Positions 8,917 to 16,604 of a stretch of 64,000 nucleotides of DNA are shown here, one piece after another (position 1 is the first letter of the stretch; each line of letters opens with the position of its first letter). The stretch comes from JADKIH01 sp031427625 (GTDB taxonomy: Bacteria > Bacteroidota > Bacteroidia > AKYH767-A > 2013-40CM-41-45), in NCBI GenBank assembly GCA_031427625.1, contig JANPNV010000054.1:10048-74047 (forward strand). The letters run 5' to 3'. The notes below the pieces were generated by a model that saw nothing but the letters and a program-made list of their open reading frames with translations, had not been told where the DNA came from and did not search any database. The position numbers and the translations under genes are program-made.

Positions 8917-9426
8917 TTATTTATACCACCCTGAATACATTATATATCTGTCAGGTAATTCCATTAGCAATTGTCTTTGCTCTTCTGTTATGGGTTTGAT
9001 TTTCTTAGCTGGAGTTCCTGCATAAACGAATCCGCTTTCAATAATTGTATTTTCAAGGACGACGGATCCTGCACCGATAATACTGAAGGCTTCAATAACA
9101 ACATGGTCCATAATGATGGCACCCATTCCAATTAGTACATGGTCATGTAGCCGGCAACCATGGATAATGGCATTGTGGCCAATGCTGCATCTGTCACCAA
9201 TAACTGTTCGCGTTTTCTGATAAGTGCAGTGGATAACAGCCCCGTCCTGAATGTTAACCTGGTTTCCTATCCGAATGCTGTTTACATCGCCCCTAATCAC
9301 CGCATTAAACCAAATGGAGCATTCTTCTCCGATAACTACATCACCGATGATTGTTGCATTATCTGCAAGAAAAGTAGATACGCCGATCTTAGGCTTAAAA
9401 TCATTTACTGGTATTAATAATGGCAT
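8917..9426 (-). CDS. Gamma-carbonic anhydrase family protein (hexapeptide repeat)
   Basis: A 169-residue left-handed beta-helix protein of the gamma-carbonic anhydrase/PaaY/YrdA group. It has hexapeptide repeats throughout and three candidate metal-ligand histidines, H66 (VIHCT), H84 (IGHNA) and H89 (IIHGC), at the spacing seen in the short bacterial members. The C-terminal helix (EEQRQLLMELPDRYIMYSGWYK) is typical of trimer packing. Carbonic anhydrase activity is possible but many family members lack it. The gene converges with the T9SS gene and is divergent from the lipoprotein gene 44 bases away. Confidence 0.92.
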   Translation of the reverse strand: MPLLIPVNDFKPKIGVSTFLADNATIIGDVVIGEECSIWFNAVIRGDVNSIRIGNQVNIQDGAVIHCTYQKTRTVIGDRCSIGHNAIIHGCRLHDHVLIGMGAIIMDHVVIEAFSIIGAGSVVLENTIIESGFVYAGTPAKKIKPITEEQRQLLMELPDRYIMYSGWYK

Positions 9427-9455
9427 AGGTTCGTTGATTTATAATTTCACCGGAT

Positions 9456-9463
9456 TATTTTTG
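9456..9463 (+). promoter_or_regulatory. Promoter (TATTTTTG with upstream TTG) for the lipoprotein gene
   Basis: TATTTTTG is a perfect -7 match. The TTG at 9434-9436 is 19 bases upstream, the consensus spacing. It lies seven bases before the first ATG at 9471. Confidence 0.6.
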
Positions 9464-9470
9464 TAAATTT

Positions 9471-9989
9471 ATGCTTTCAAAATTATTCATGAAGTATCTA
9501 ATAATTATTCTGCTATCTGCATTTGCATTGTCATCATGCAAAAAGCCGGATGAATTTCCAATAATTCCTGCAGTCACCTACAAATCAATATACTCATCTC
9601 GTAACGCTCAGGGTTATGACGATAAACTAACCGTACTTCTTGATTTTACTGATGGCGATGGCGATGTCGGCTATAAAGATCCGGGTTTAAATGATCCTAT
9701 CTTCGACGATCCCAACAGCCAATATTACAATAATTATGTTGCAAATCTTTTCCAATATAAAAATGGTGTTTGGGTTTCCTATCCAACAATTCTTCCACTC
9801 GGCGGTCGACTTCCATTCCTGACACCGGAAACGAAAAACAAATCCATTAAAGGAGAAATTGCTTGCGATTTCGACGTTCCGCTGCAGGCAACTCAGGATA
9901 CATTCCGGTTAGAAGTTTTTATCTATGATAGAGCCCTTCACCAAAGCAATAAAGTTAATACTGACGCTATCATACTTACAACTCAGTAA
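9471..9989 (+). CDS. Small putative lipoprotein
   Basis: An unrecognised protein of 172 residues with a lipoprotein signal: residues 7-22 are hydrophobic and end in a lipobox LSSC, with the lipidated Cys at position 23, followed by KKPDE. The rest is rich in Asp, Asn and Tyr (DFTDGDGDVGYKD, DPNSQYYNNY), and I recall similar small lipoproteins in Bacteroidota genomes without a known function. ATG codons at 9471 and 9489 are both possible; the second gives a more standard signal peptide, while the first follows the promoter more closely. The 3' end overlaps the convergent glycosyltransferase gene by 14 bases. Function is unknown. Confidence 0.8.
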   Translation: MLSKLFMKYLIIILLSAFALSSCKKPDEFPIIPAVTYKSIYSSRNAQGYDDKLTVLLDFTDGDGDVGYKDPGLNDPIFDDPNSQYYNNYVANLFQYKNGVWVSYPTILPLGGRLPFLTPETKNKSIKGEIACDFDVPLQATQDTFRLEVFIYDRALHQSNKVNTDAIILTTQ

Positions 9990-11022
9990 GAACGGAATCT
10001 TCAATATTGTTGAAAGAGTTTTTTATTGCGGCTACATCCAGTGAATCTTGTTTTATCCAGCTAAATTGTTTTTCGACACTGTTATAGATTGCCAGATATT
10101 CTTGTTCTGTTTGTCCGGGTGTGGGAATTAATAATGCAGCGAGATCCAGTTCTGCCAGATCCATGATCGTCGAATATCCTGACCTGCAAATTATTTTTTT
10201 AGCATTTTTTAAAAGGCCTTTCAATTCATCATCAGAAAGGTGATTGTGCCAAGCTAGAGTTTCAGTATTTTGTTTCTCAACTTCACTGCCGGGTAATCCC
10301 CGAACAATGCAGCATTTCATTTTCAACTCAGGCAATAAATGAAGAAATTTTTCTTCAAGCATAGTTCGTTGAGGCTCTGGACCGCTTAATAAAAGTACGA
10401 TGTCATTGAATTCTGAAACTCGATAATTTTTGTTGCCGCTAAATCGACTCTGTATTCCTGTATAAGTCGCATTTCTAGGCAACCGGCCATTGTGCGAAAG
10501 TTCTCCTGAATAATTCTTGTAATCATTGGTGTCAGGTATATGACATTCATTATATTTTTCCGCAATAGTTCTTACTATCAAATTAAGGAGTGAAGAAATG
10601 AATTTCAGACGAAGTGGTACTTGAATAAAAATCTGATGAGTAATAAAAACTGTATGAATTTTTTTATTCCACAGCCCATAACAATTGTCGGAGTATATTT
10701 TACCCAGATTGTGTTCTCGGATAATTTTTTTTAACCAGAAATTTTCCCTGATAACTGTTCTTACTATGGAGGGCGACTGAAGGAGCATGCTCCAGGTCAT
10801 TGATGAATTTTTCGGATAGGTGATGTTATAAGCAGGTTTGTCCAAAACTAAAAGCTCAGGAAAATACCTGATAAAAAATTCTTTCGCCTGACCACTCGAT
10901 GCGAGAATAACGTGACATCCATTATTTTGCAGTCGCCTGATTAAAGGCACGCAACGTGTAGCATGCCCAAGTCCCCAGTCGAGAGCGGCAACCAAAACAT
11001 GTTTTTCCTTTTCAGTGTGCAT
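9976..11022 (-). CDS. Glycosyltransferase of the MurG/GT28-like superfamily
   Basis: A 348-residue GT-B fold glycosyltransferase. The N-terminal domain opens with VLVAALDWGLGHATRCVPLI, resembling the GxGHxxR loop of MurG-like enzymes. The C-terminal domain has LLLSGPEPQR (about 210-219) and a donor-binding segment CRSGYSTIMDLAEL with IPTPGQTEQEYLA (about 290-320). It is clearly distinct from murG at 56826. It probably transfers a nucleotide-activated sugar to a lipid or surface glycan, but the acceptor cannot be read from sequence. The gene is divergent from trmB, with a TATTTTTG box 11 bases before its ATG. Confidence 0.8.
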   Translation of the reverse strand: MHTEKEKHVLVAALDWGLGHATRCVPLIRRLQNNGCHVILASSGQAKEFFIRYFPELLVLDKPAYNITYPKNSSMTWSMLLQSPSIVRTVIRENFWLKKIIREHNLGKIYSDNCYGLWNKKIHTVFITHQIFIQVPLRLKFISSLLNLIVRTIAEKYNECHIPDTNDYKNYSGELSHNGRLPRNATYTGIQSRFSGNKNYRVSEFNDIVLLLSGPEPQRTMLEEKFLHLLPELKMKCCIVRGLPGSEVEKQNTETLAWHNHLSDDELKGLLKNAKKIICRSGYSTIMDLAELDLAALLIPTPGQTEQEYLAIYNSVEKQFSWIKQDSLDVAAIKNSFNNIEDSVLTEL

Positions 11023-11033
11023 ATGGGTTATGA

Positions 11034-11041
11034 CAAAAATA
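11034..11041 (-). promoter_or_regulatory. -7 promoter element (TATTTTTG) for the glycosyltransferase gene
   Basis: On the minus strand, TATTTTTG ends 11 bases before the ATG at 11022. No TTG lies at the usual -33 distance. Confidence 0.45.
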
Positions 11042-11133
11042 AATTTTTACTCGCTGATAAATTACTAATTCAATGGAGAATCATATTTTTTTTCAACTTT
11101 GCAAAAAAAAAGTCAGAAGTAGCTTATCAGTTT

Positions 11134-11811
11134 ATGGCGAAGAATAAATTAAGGCGATTTGATGAGAATGCAACATTCCCCAATCTCATACAATCCGGAA
11201 TATCATATCCTCCAGTAGATCATGAGCTGAAAGGTAGGTGGAAAAACACCTTTTTTGGTAATGATAATCCGATTGTTCTGGAACTGGGATGCGGAAGAGG
11301 AGAATATGCCACAAATCTGGCGAAATTATTTCCGGAGAAGAATTTTATTGGCATCGACTGGAAGGGCGCGCGACTTTGGCGTGGTGCTAAAACCGGGATA
11401 GAAGAAAAAATCGGAAACGTTGCATTCTTAAGAATTCAAATCCAGAATATCACATCTTTTTTTTCGCACGATGAAGTCGATGAAATCTGGATAACATTTC
11501 CCGATCCGCAGATTTTGAAAACAGGTGTGAAAAAACGTCTCACATCACCACGATTTCTCAATCTCTACAGGAGATTTATGGTTAAAGACGGAGTCGTAAA
11601 TCTGAAAACGGACAGCAGGTTTTTTTATGATTATACCGCTGAAGTTATCAAAGAAGAGAAACTTGAAGTGCTTATAGCTACAGATAATCTTTACGAAAAG
11701 GAACAGGACGAAGTTTTATCAATAAAAACTACCTATGAAAAAATGTGGCTGAAGGACGGTGCGAGAATTTGTTATTTGCGTTTCAGAATAAATAGCTATG
11801 AAGAAATCTGA
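11134..11811 (+). CDS. trmB: tRNA (guanine-46-N7)-methyltransferase
   Basis: The enzyme uses S-adenosylmethionine to make m7G46 in tRNA. The SAM-binding motif LELGCGRGEYATNLA is at about 48-62 and the family motif IWITFPDPQ at about 119-127. The conserved C-terminal KTDSRFFYDYT and TTYEKMW segments are also present. The open frame runs 57 codons further upstream to 10963, but that part overlaps the divergent glycosyltransferase gene and has no family similarity. The ATG at 11134 gives the usual 225 residues. The end overlaps the next gene by 14 bases, suggesting translational coupling. Confidence 0.96.
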   Translation: MAKNKLRRFDENATFPNLIQSGISYPPVDHELKGRWKNTFFGNDNPIVLELGCGRGEYATNLAKLFPEKNFIGIDWKGARLWRGAKTGIEEKIGNVAFLRIQIQNITSFFSHDEVDEIWITFPDPQILKTGVKKRLTSPRFLNLYRRFMVKDGVVNLKTDSRFFYDYTAEVIKEEKLEVLIATDNLYEKEQDEVLSIKTTYEKMWLKDGARICYLRFRINSYEEI

Positions 11812-12148
11812 TAAGCTCGATTCATTTTTCGAACAGGTCTATGCTGTTGCTCGCCTTGTTCCGAAGGGAAGAGTTACTTCATATGGTGCTATTGCAAAAT
11901 ATTTAGGAGCAGCACGATCATCAAGAATGGTGGGCTGGGCAATGAATGGAGCGCATTCGGTAAAACCAAAAGTCCCTGCACACAGAGTGGTAAACCGTAT
12001 TGGATTATTAACCGGTAAACATCATTTTGATACGGAAACAAAAATGAAAGAACTTTTAGAAAAAGAAGGTGTCAAAATTAAAAACGATCAGGTTGTTGAT
12101 TTTAAAAAACGATTCTGGGACCCCTCCGAGGCCCTGAATGTTGAATAG
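11798..12148 (+). CDS. Alkyltransferase-like protein (ATL), MGMT family without active-site Cys
   Basis: A 116-residue protein of the O6-alkylguanine-DNA alkyltransferase C-terminal domain family. The DNA-binding helix-turn-helix (GRVTSYGAIAKYLGAARSSRMVGWAMN) is intact. In the signature PCHRV the acceptor cysteine is replaced: residues 60-64 read PAHRV, with Ala at position 61. Such proteins, called ATLs, cannot remove alkyl groups but bind O6-alkylguanine and hand the lesion to nucleotide excision repair. It overlaps trmB by 14 bases and is probably co-transcribed, although the two functions are unrelated. Assignment is firm; the repair role is by analogy with characterised ATLs. Confidence 0.93.
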   Translation: MKKSDKLDSFFEQVYAVARLVPKGRVTSYGAIAKYLGAARSSRMVGWAMNGAHSVKPKVPAHRVVNRIGLLTGKHHFDTETKMKELLEKEGVKIKNDQVVDFKKRFWDPSEALNVE

Positions 12149-12210
12149 TGTTTTTTTGTCATCTTCTCTTTTAGATGTAATACTTTATAAGGTGTAATTA
12201 GCTGATTTCT

Positions 12211-12252
12211 TTAGCGAATCATTCTTGGGAAACTAACGATCAAATTCGCTAA
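12211..12252. repeat. Inverted repeat upstream of mrp
   Basis: TTAGCGAAT (12211-12219) and ATTCGCTAA (12244-12252) are perfect 9-base inverted arms with a 24-base spacer. They lie about 30 bases before the -33 element of mrp. No T-run follows. This could be a protein-binding dyad or chance. Confidence 0.4.
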
Positions 12253-12280
12253 TTATCACATCTGCCAATCATCACATCCC

Positions 12281-12309
12281 TTGAGAACCGCTTCTCTTTT
12301 GTATCTTTG
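12281..12309 (+). promoter_or_regulatory. Promoter for mrp, likely leaderless
   Basis: The -33 TTG is at 12281-12283 and the -7 TATCTTTG at 12302-12309, separated by 18 bases. Only four bases lie between the -7 box and the ATG at 12314, so the transcript should begin at or near the start codon. The same TTG could be misread as a start codon. Confidence 0.65.
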
Positions 12310-12313
12310 CCCA

Positions 12314-13417
12314 ATGGAAATTACCCGTGAATTGGTTGTTGATGCACTGCGAAATGTGATCGAGCCCGATCTGAAAAAGGATCTGATAACATTGAATATG
12401 ATTGAGAATATTCAGATCGATGGAAAAAATGTCAGTTTTGACGTAATACTTACCACTCCGGCCTGTCCCTTAAAGACTCTTATTCAAAATGCCTGTATCA
12501 ATGCCATCATTCATTTTGTCGACGAATCGGCGAAAGTTACAGCAAATATGCTTGCAAAAACTACAAGCGGCAGGGCTGCTGATGGAGAGTTGCTGCCGGG
12601 AGTGAAAAATATTATTGCCATTGCTTCCGGAAAAGGTGGCGTCGGGAAATCAACCGTGGCTGCTAATCTGGCCATTGCACTTGCTGCAAGAGGAGCTAAG
12701 GTCGGACTAATCGATGCTGATATATATGGGCCTTCACAACATATTATGTTTGGAGTAGAAAATGAAAGGCTTTTTATAAATGAGCGTGATGGTAAATCGT
12801 TCATGTTGCCAATAGATAAATATGGAGTTAAAGTTCTTTCGATTGGAATGCTCGTTGATCCACACAAAGCAATTCCATGGAGAGGTCCCATGGCATCGAA
12901 AGCGCTTAAGCAACTTTTCGCAGATGCAGAATGGGGTGAATTAGATTATATGCTTATTGATCTTCCACCCGGAACTGGCGATATCCATCTTACACTTGTC
13001 AGTGCTGTTCCAGTAACGGGAGCCGTCATTGTCAGTACGCCGCAACATGTTGCATTGGCCGATGTGAGAAAAGGAATAAACATGTTCCAGCTTGAATCTA
13101 TCAACGTTCCTGTCCTTGGATTGATAGAGAACATGGCCTATTTCACACCAGAAGAATTACCTGACAACAAATATTACATCTTCGGAAAAGAAGGATGCAG
13201 GAAGCTGGCAGGTGAATTAGAAGTTCCATTCCTCGGAGAAATTCCTCTTGTACAGAGTATAAGAGAAGGGGGAGATACAGGAATTCCTGTCGCTCTCGAT
13301 ACTGATACAATCTCATCAAGAGCATTTGAAGAAGTAGTTGACAACCTCATCCGTCAGGTTTCAATCCGTAATGCTACTCAACCCGTATCAACAAAAACAG
13401 CTGCAGCGGCTTATTAA
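12314..13417 (+). CDS. mrp: Mrp/ApbC/Nbp35-type iron-sulfur carrier ATPase
   Basis: A 367-residue cytosolic P-loop ATPase that carries and transfers Fe-S clusters to apo-proteins. Residues 1-90 form a MIP18/DUF59 domain (TTPACPLK near 48-55). The deviant Walker A motif SGKGGVGKST is at 105-114. DIYGPSQ and LIDLPPGTGD follow as expected for the family. In place of the canonical paired C-terminal CxxC, the segment after IENMA reads YFTPEELPDNKYYIFGKEG. The cluster-binding cysteines there are missing, as in several Bacteroidota homologues I recall. The ATG at 12314 is preferred to the TTG at 12281, which is a promoter element. The nifU-like gene follows after eight bases. Confidence 0.93.
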   Translation: MEITRELVVDALRNVIEPDLKKDLITLNMIENIQIDGKNVSFDVILTTPACPLKTLIQNACINAIIHFVDESAKVTANMLAKTTSGRAADGELLPGVKNIIAIASGKGGVGKSTVAANLAIALAARGAKVGLIDADIYGPSQHIMFGVENERLFINERDGKSFMLPIDKYGVKVLSIGMLVDPHKAIPWRGPMASKALKQLFADAEWGELDYMLIDLPPGTGDIHLTLVSAVPVTGAVIVSTPQHVALADVRKGINMFQLESINVPVLGLIENMAYFTPEELPDNKYYIFGKEGCRKLAGELEVPFLGEIPLVQSIREGGDTGIPVALDTDTISSRAFEEVVDNLIRQVSIRNATQPVSTKTAAAAY

Positions 13418-13425
13418 AAAAATCT

Positions 13426-13680
13426 ATGAAGACTATCAGTTCAGATCTGTACAATAGAGTAGAAGAAGCATTAAGCCAGCTCAGGCCTTATCTGGAGGCC
13501 GATAATGGAAATGTTTCCATTCTTGGAATTACAGATGAAATGATTGTGCGTCTGCGTTTTCACGGTGCTTGCAGCTCGTGTAGTATGAGTGCAATGACAT
13601 TGAAGGCTGGTATTGAGCAAACGATATTACGGATGGTACCGGAAATCAAAGGCGTTGTAGCGGAAGACGAAACGAATTAG
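13426..13680 (+). CDS. NifU C-terminal-domain (Nfu-type) Fe-S scaffold protein
   Basis: An 84-residue stand-alone Nfu domain that assembles or delivers Fe-S clusters. The two ligand cysteines are C49 and C52 in GACSSCSMS, and the preceding LEADNGNV segment is the usual family start. It sits eight bases behind mrp, so the two form a small Fe-S assembly operon. The likely clients include the many Fe-S proteins of this region: ActB, KorB and serine deaminase. A cysteine desulfurase is encoded separately at 19895. Confidence 0.95.
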   Translation: MKTISSDLYNRVEEALSQLRPYLEADNGNVSILGITDEMIVRLRFHGACSSCSMSAMTLKAGIEQTILRMVPEIKGVVAEDETN

Positions 13681-13763
13681 CTAGCGATTTTTCTAATTAA
13701 AATATTCGCAAATTAATGTTTGTCTGTTTTCTGAAAAAGAAAATTACTCTCGACTCGAATTGA

Positions 13764-14579
13764 TTACTGCACTAAAAACTTACTTACTTTTTCGAAATAA
13801 AAGTTTTTGTTAGAAGAGAAGTTTTCAGCATTCGAAGGACTTTCCGGAACGATATAAGTCATCGTTGAGCACTTCAACAATTTCATATCGACCGGGTTTA
13901 GCATATTGTCTTGCGGTGAAACAATTAGTAAAACGCCTTTTAAATTTGGACGCATTTTATCGCAGGCATACATGGGTTCGAATGTTTTGTCAAAGCCAAA
14001 GGGAATGATGATATCCTTTTCTTTTTTCTCCTTGTATTTCTTTTTCATCAGCTCAAGTCCAGTCCATGGTCCATCAGCAATTATTTTACGTGTCTCCGGA
14101 CGATTGCATCCAACACCAAGTGAAAGTCCACCGCCAATGTTTTGTCCGTAAAGGTCGAATTTTGTTATCGCTCTTGACTTACGCAGATAATCCGCAACTG
14201 CGTTGAGGTCAGTTAAAAACTGAGGATAGATGTATGTGTCGGCATCGATATCAAATGAACTGCTGGAACCATATCCGCGATAATCATACATACATACATT
14301 CCATCCGGCGGAAAGAAACTGTCCGCAGATTTCAATGTTGTCGGCCATATTGCCATCACCGCTACCACTGATAATTACCCAGTTTGTAGTTTTCTTGGGA
14401 GTATCAAAAAACCATGCGTTTAGTGAAGCATCGTCTTTCGTAGTAATTTTTTCTTCTTTATAAACCATTCCGTATTTCTCGGGTTTCACTTTATATTCTT
14501 TAGAAGGATTCAATGAATACATTGGCGTGCTCAGGTATAAGAGCGCGCCGGAAAGAAGAAGCAGTGATTTTAGATTCAT
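13764..14579 (-). CDS. Exported alpha/beta-hydrolase-fold protein lacking the nucleophile serine
   Basis: A 271-residue alpha/beta-hydrolase-fold protein of the COG1073 type. From the ATG at 14579 it starts with a signal peptide (about 1-22), so it should be periplasmic or membrane-associated. The upstream ATG at 14618 would put a polar 13-residue leader ahead of the signal and is less likely. The oxyanion region (IISGSGDG) and DYRGYG strand are conserved. The nucleophile elbow, normally GxSxGG, reads GQNIGG at 145-150 with Asn147 (codon AAC). The catalytic serine is therefore absent and classical hydrolase activity is not expected. The gene converges on nfu, with 83 bases between them. Confidence 0.8.
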   Translation of the reverse strand: MNLKSLLLLSGALLYLSTPMYSLNPSKEYKVKPEKYGMVYKEEKITTKDDASLNAWFFDTPKKTTNWVIISGSGDGNMADNIEICGQFLSAGWNVCMYDYRGYGSSSSFDIDADTYIYPQFLTDLNAVADYLRKSRAITKFDLYGQNIGGGLSLGVGCNRPETRKIIADGPWTGLELMKKKYKEKKEKDIIIPFGFDKTFEPMYACDKMRPNLKGVLLIVSPQDNMLNPVDMKLLKCSTMTYIVPESPSNAENFSSNKNFYFEKVSKFLVQ

Positions 14580-14750
14580 GGCGTTGATTTGGTTGAGGCG
14601 ATAAAAATAAACATTCAAATGAATATTGAAGAAGGAAAATGGAAGATCAGAGCCAATAATTTTTCAATCTTCATTCTTCATTCTATTTTAGATTGAATAT
14701 GCAGAAGGATTAATGAGGATCAGAAGAAATTGTCAGTAACAGATTTGTAG

Positions 14751-16592
14751 TTACTCTACTGTAACCGATTTAGCCAGATTTCTGGGTTGGTCAACGTTAC
14801 AGCCGCGCATAACGGCGATGTAATAGGAAAGCAACTGAAGTGGCACTACAGCAAGTAATGGCATCAGAAGATCGTCGGCATCAGGAATTTCAATGACGTA
14901 GTCGGCAAGTCCTTTTACAATGGTATCGCCTTCTGTGACGATGGCAATAATTTTTCCTTTGCGGGCTTTTACTTCCTGAATATTGCTGACGACTTTATCA
15001 TAAGTCTCATTCTTATTTGCGATCACTACGACAGGCATGTTTTCATCAATGAGAGCGATTGGGCCATGTTTCATTTCAGCAGCAGGATAACCTTCAGCAT
15101 GGATGTAAGAAATTTCTTTCAACTTCAGTGCTCCTTCGAGAGCGACAGGGAAACCATAACCACGGCCGAGATAAAGGAAGTTTTTGGCATTCTGATATTT
15201 TTCGGCAATCGTCTTAATGAGATCGCTTGCAGCTAAAGCTTTTTCTACTTTGGCTGGGATTGCTTCAAGTTCGTTTAATAATTGATGAAAACGGGAATCT
15301 GTTAAGTTGCCTCGCGATTTAGCTATTTGAAGTGCAATCAGAGTAAGAACTGTTACTTGTGCAGTGAATGCTTTTGTTGAAGCTACGCCTATTTCCGGTC
15401 CCGCATGCGTATATGCACCTGCATGCGTGGCGCGAGGAATGGATGAACCAACTACATTACAAACTCCAAAAATTGTAGCTCCTTTTGATTTAGCAAGTTC
15501 AATTGCTGCAAGTGTATCTGCTGTTTCGCCTGATTGCGAAATTGGGATCACAATATCATCTTCATAGATAACAGGATTCCTGTACCGGAACTCAGATGCA
15601 TATTCTACTTCAACAGGTATTCGTGCAAGATCTTCGAAAAGATATTCGGCTACAAGGCCTGCATGCCATGAGGTTCCACAACCGATGATGACAATTCTTT
15701 TCGCTTCCTTAAATTTAGTTTCATATTCTGCGACACCACCGAGTCGAAGAAATCCTTTTTTCGCATCGATTCGTCCCCGCATACTATCCCAGATAGAACG
15801 TGGCTGCTCGTAAATTTCTTTAAGCATGAAATGCTCATATCCACCCTTCTCAAGTTGCTCGAGTTTAAGTTCAAGCTCGTGGATGTATGGCGATTTTACC
15901 TGGTTGTCAATTGTTTTTACTGTAAGAACACCATCACGAATAAATGCAACTTCTCCGTCGTTCAGGTAAATAACATTGTTTGTATATTCGATGATAGGTG
16001 TTGCATCGGAAGCAACAAAAAATTCATCATTATTTTTTCCTACGCCAAGTACTATCGGACTTCCCTTTCTTGCACAGATAAGTTCGTTCGGATTATCTTT
16101 AGAAAGAACAACAATAGCATAAGCTCCTATTACTTCTCCTAATGCAAGACGTACTGCTTCGTCAAGCGATACATGTGCATTGTCATGAATGTCTTCGATC
16201 AGGTGAATTAAAACTTCTGTGTCAGTATCACTTTTGAAAATATGCCCTCGTTTGCTGAGTTCTGCTTTAATTGATGAATAATTTTCGATGATACCATTAT
16301 GGATAACGGCAAGTTTTTCCGATTGTGAATAATGCGGATGTGCGTTACGGTCATTTGGTTCCCCATGGGTAGCCCACCGTGTATGACCCATTCCAATTGT
16401 TCCGGATACATCTTTATCTTTCGCAAAATTATTGAGCTCACTGACTTTGCCGGCCTTCTTATATACTTTTAGGTCACCATTCAGAATTGCAATACCTGCA
16501 GAGTCATATCCACGATATTCAAGACGCTGTAAACCTTTTATCAGAATCGGATAAACTTCCCGATGTCCGATATATGCGACGATTCCACACAT
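14751..16592 (-). CDS. glmS: Glutamine--fructose-6-phosphate aminotransferase (isomerizing)
   Basis: This enzyme makes glucosamine-6-phosphate from fructose-6-phosphate and glutamine, the first step toward UDP-GlcNAc for peptidoglycan and lipopolysaccharide. The mature N-terminus CGIVAYIG exposes the catalytic Cys2. The glutaminase domain runs to about residue 240 and includes HTRWATHG and HNGIIENY. Two SIS sugar-isomerase domains follow, with GCGTSWHAG and SQSGETADT. The C-terminus DQPRNLAKSVTVE is the conserved tail. The 613-residue length is normal. The gene lies 12 bases downstream of the DUF4270 gene on the same strand. No glmS ribozyme is visible upstream. Confidence 0.98.
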   Translation of the reverse strand: MCGIVAYIGHREVYPILIKGLQRLEYRGYDSAGIAILNGDLKVYKKAGKVSELNNFAKDKDVSGTIGMGHTRWATHGEPNDRNAHPHYSQSEKLAVIHNGIIENYSSIKAELSKRGHIFKSDTDTEVLIHLIEDIHDNAHVSLDEAVRLALGEVIGAYAIVVLSKDNPNELICARKGSPIVLGVGKNNDEFFVASDATPIIEYTNNVIYLNDGEVAFIRDGVLTVKTIDNQVKSPYIHELELKLEQLEKGGYEHFMLKEIYEQPRSIWDSMRGRIDAKKGFLRLGGVAEYETKFKEAKRIVIIGCGTSWHAGLVAEYLFEDLARIPVEVEYASEFRYRNPVIYEDDIVIPISQSGETADTLAAIELAKSKGATIFGVCNVVGSSIPRATHAGAYTHAGPEIGVASTKAFTAQVTVLTLIALQIAKSRGNLTDSRFHQLLNELEAIPAKVEKALAASDLIKTIAEKYQNAKNFLYLGRGYGFPVALEGALKLKEISYIHAEGYPAAEMKHGPIALIDENMPVVVIANKNETYDKVVSNIQEVKARKGKIIAIVTEGDTIVKGLADYVIEIPDADDLLMPLLAVVPLQLLSYYIAVMRGCNVDQPRNLAKSVTVE

Positions 16593-16604
16593 GATCGATA
16601 AGTA

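Noticed and set aside
10963..11133. N-terminal extension of trmB
   Set aside because: It overlaps the divergent glycosyltransferase gene and its promoter and has no similarity to TrmB; the ATG at 11134 gives the normal protein.
14640..14750. Repeated TTCATTCTTCATTC-like string between the hydrolase-like gene and glmS
   Set aside because: It is short and of low complexity; no period or copy number convincing enough to call a repeat.
16593..16604. A glmS ribozyme upstream of glmS
   Set aside because: Only 12 bases separate glmS from the DUF4270 gene, with no room for the ribozyme core.
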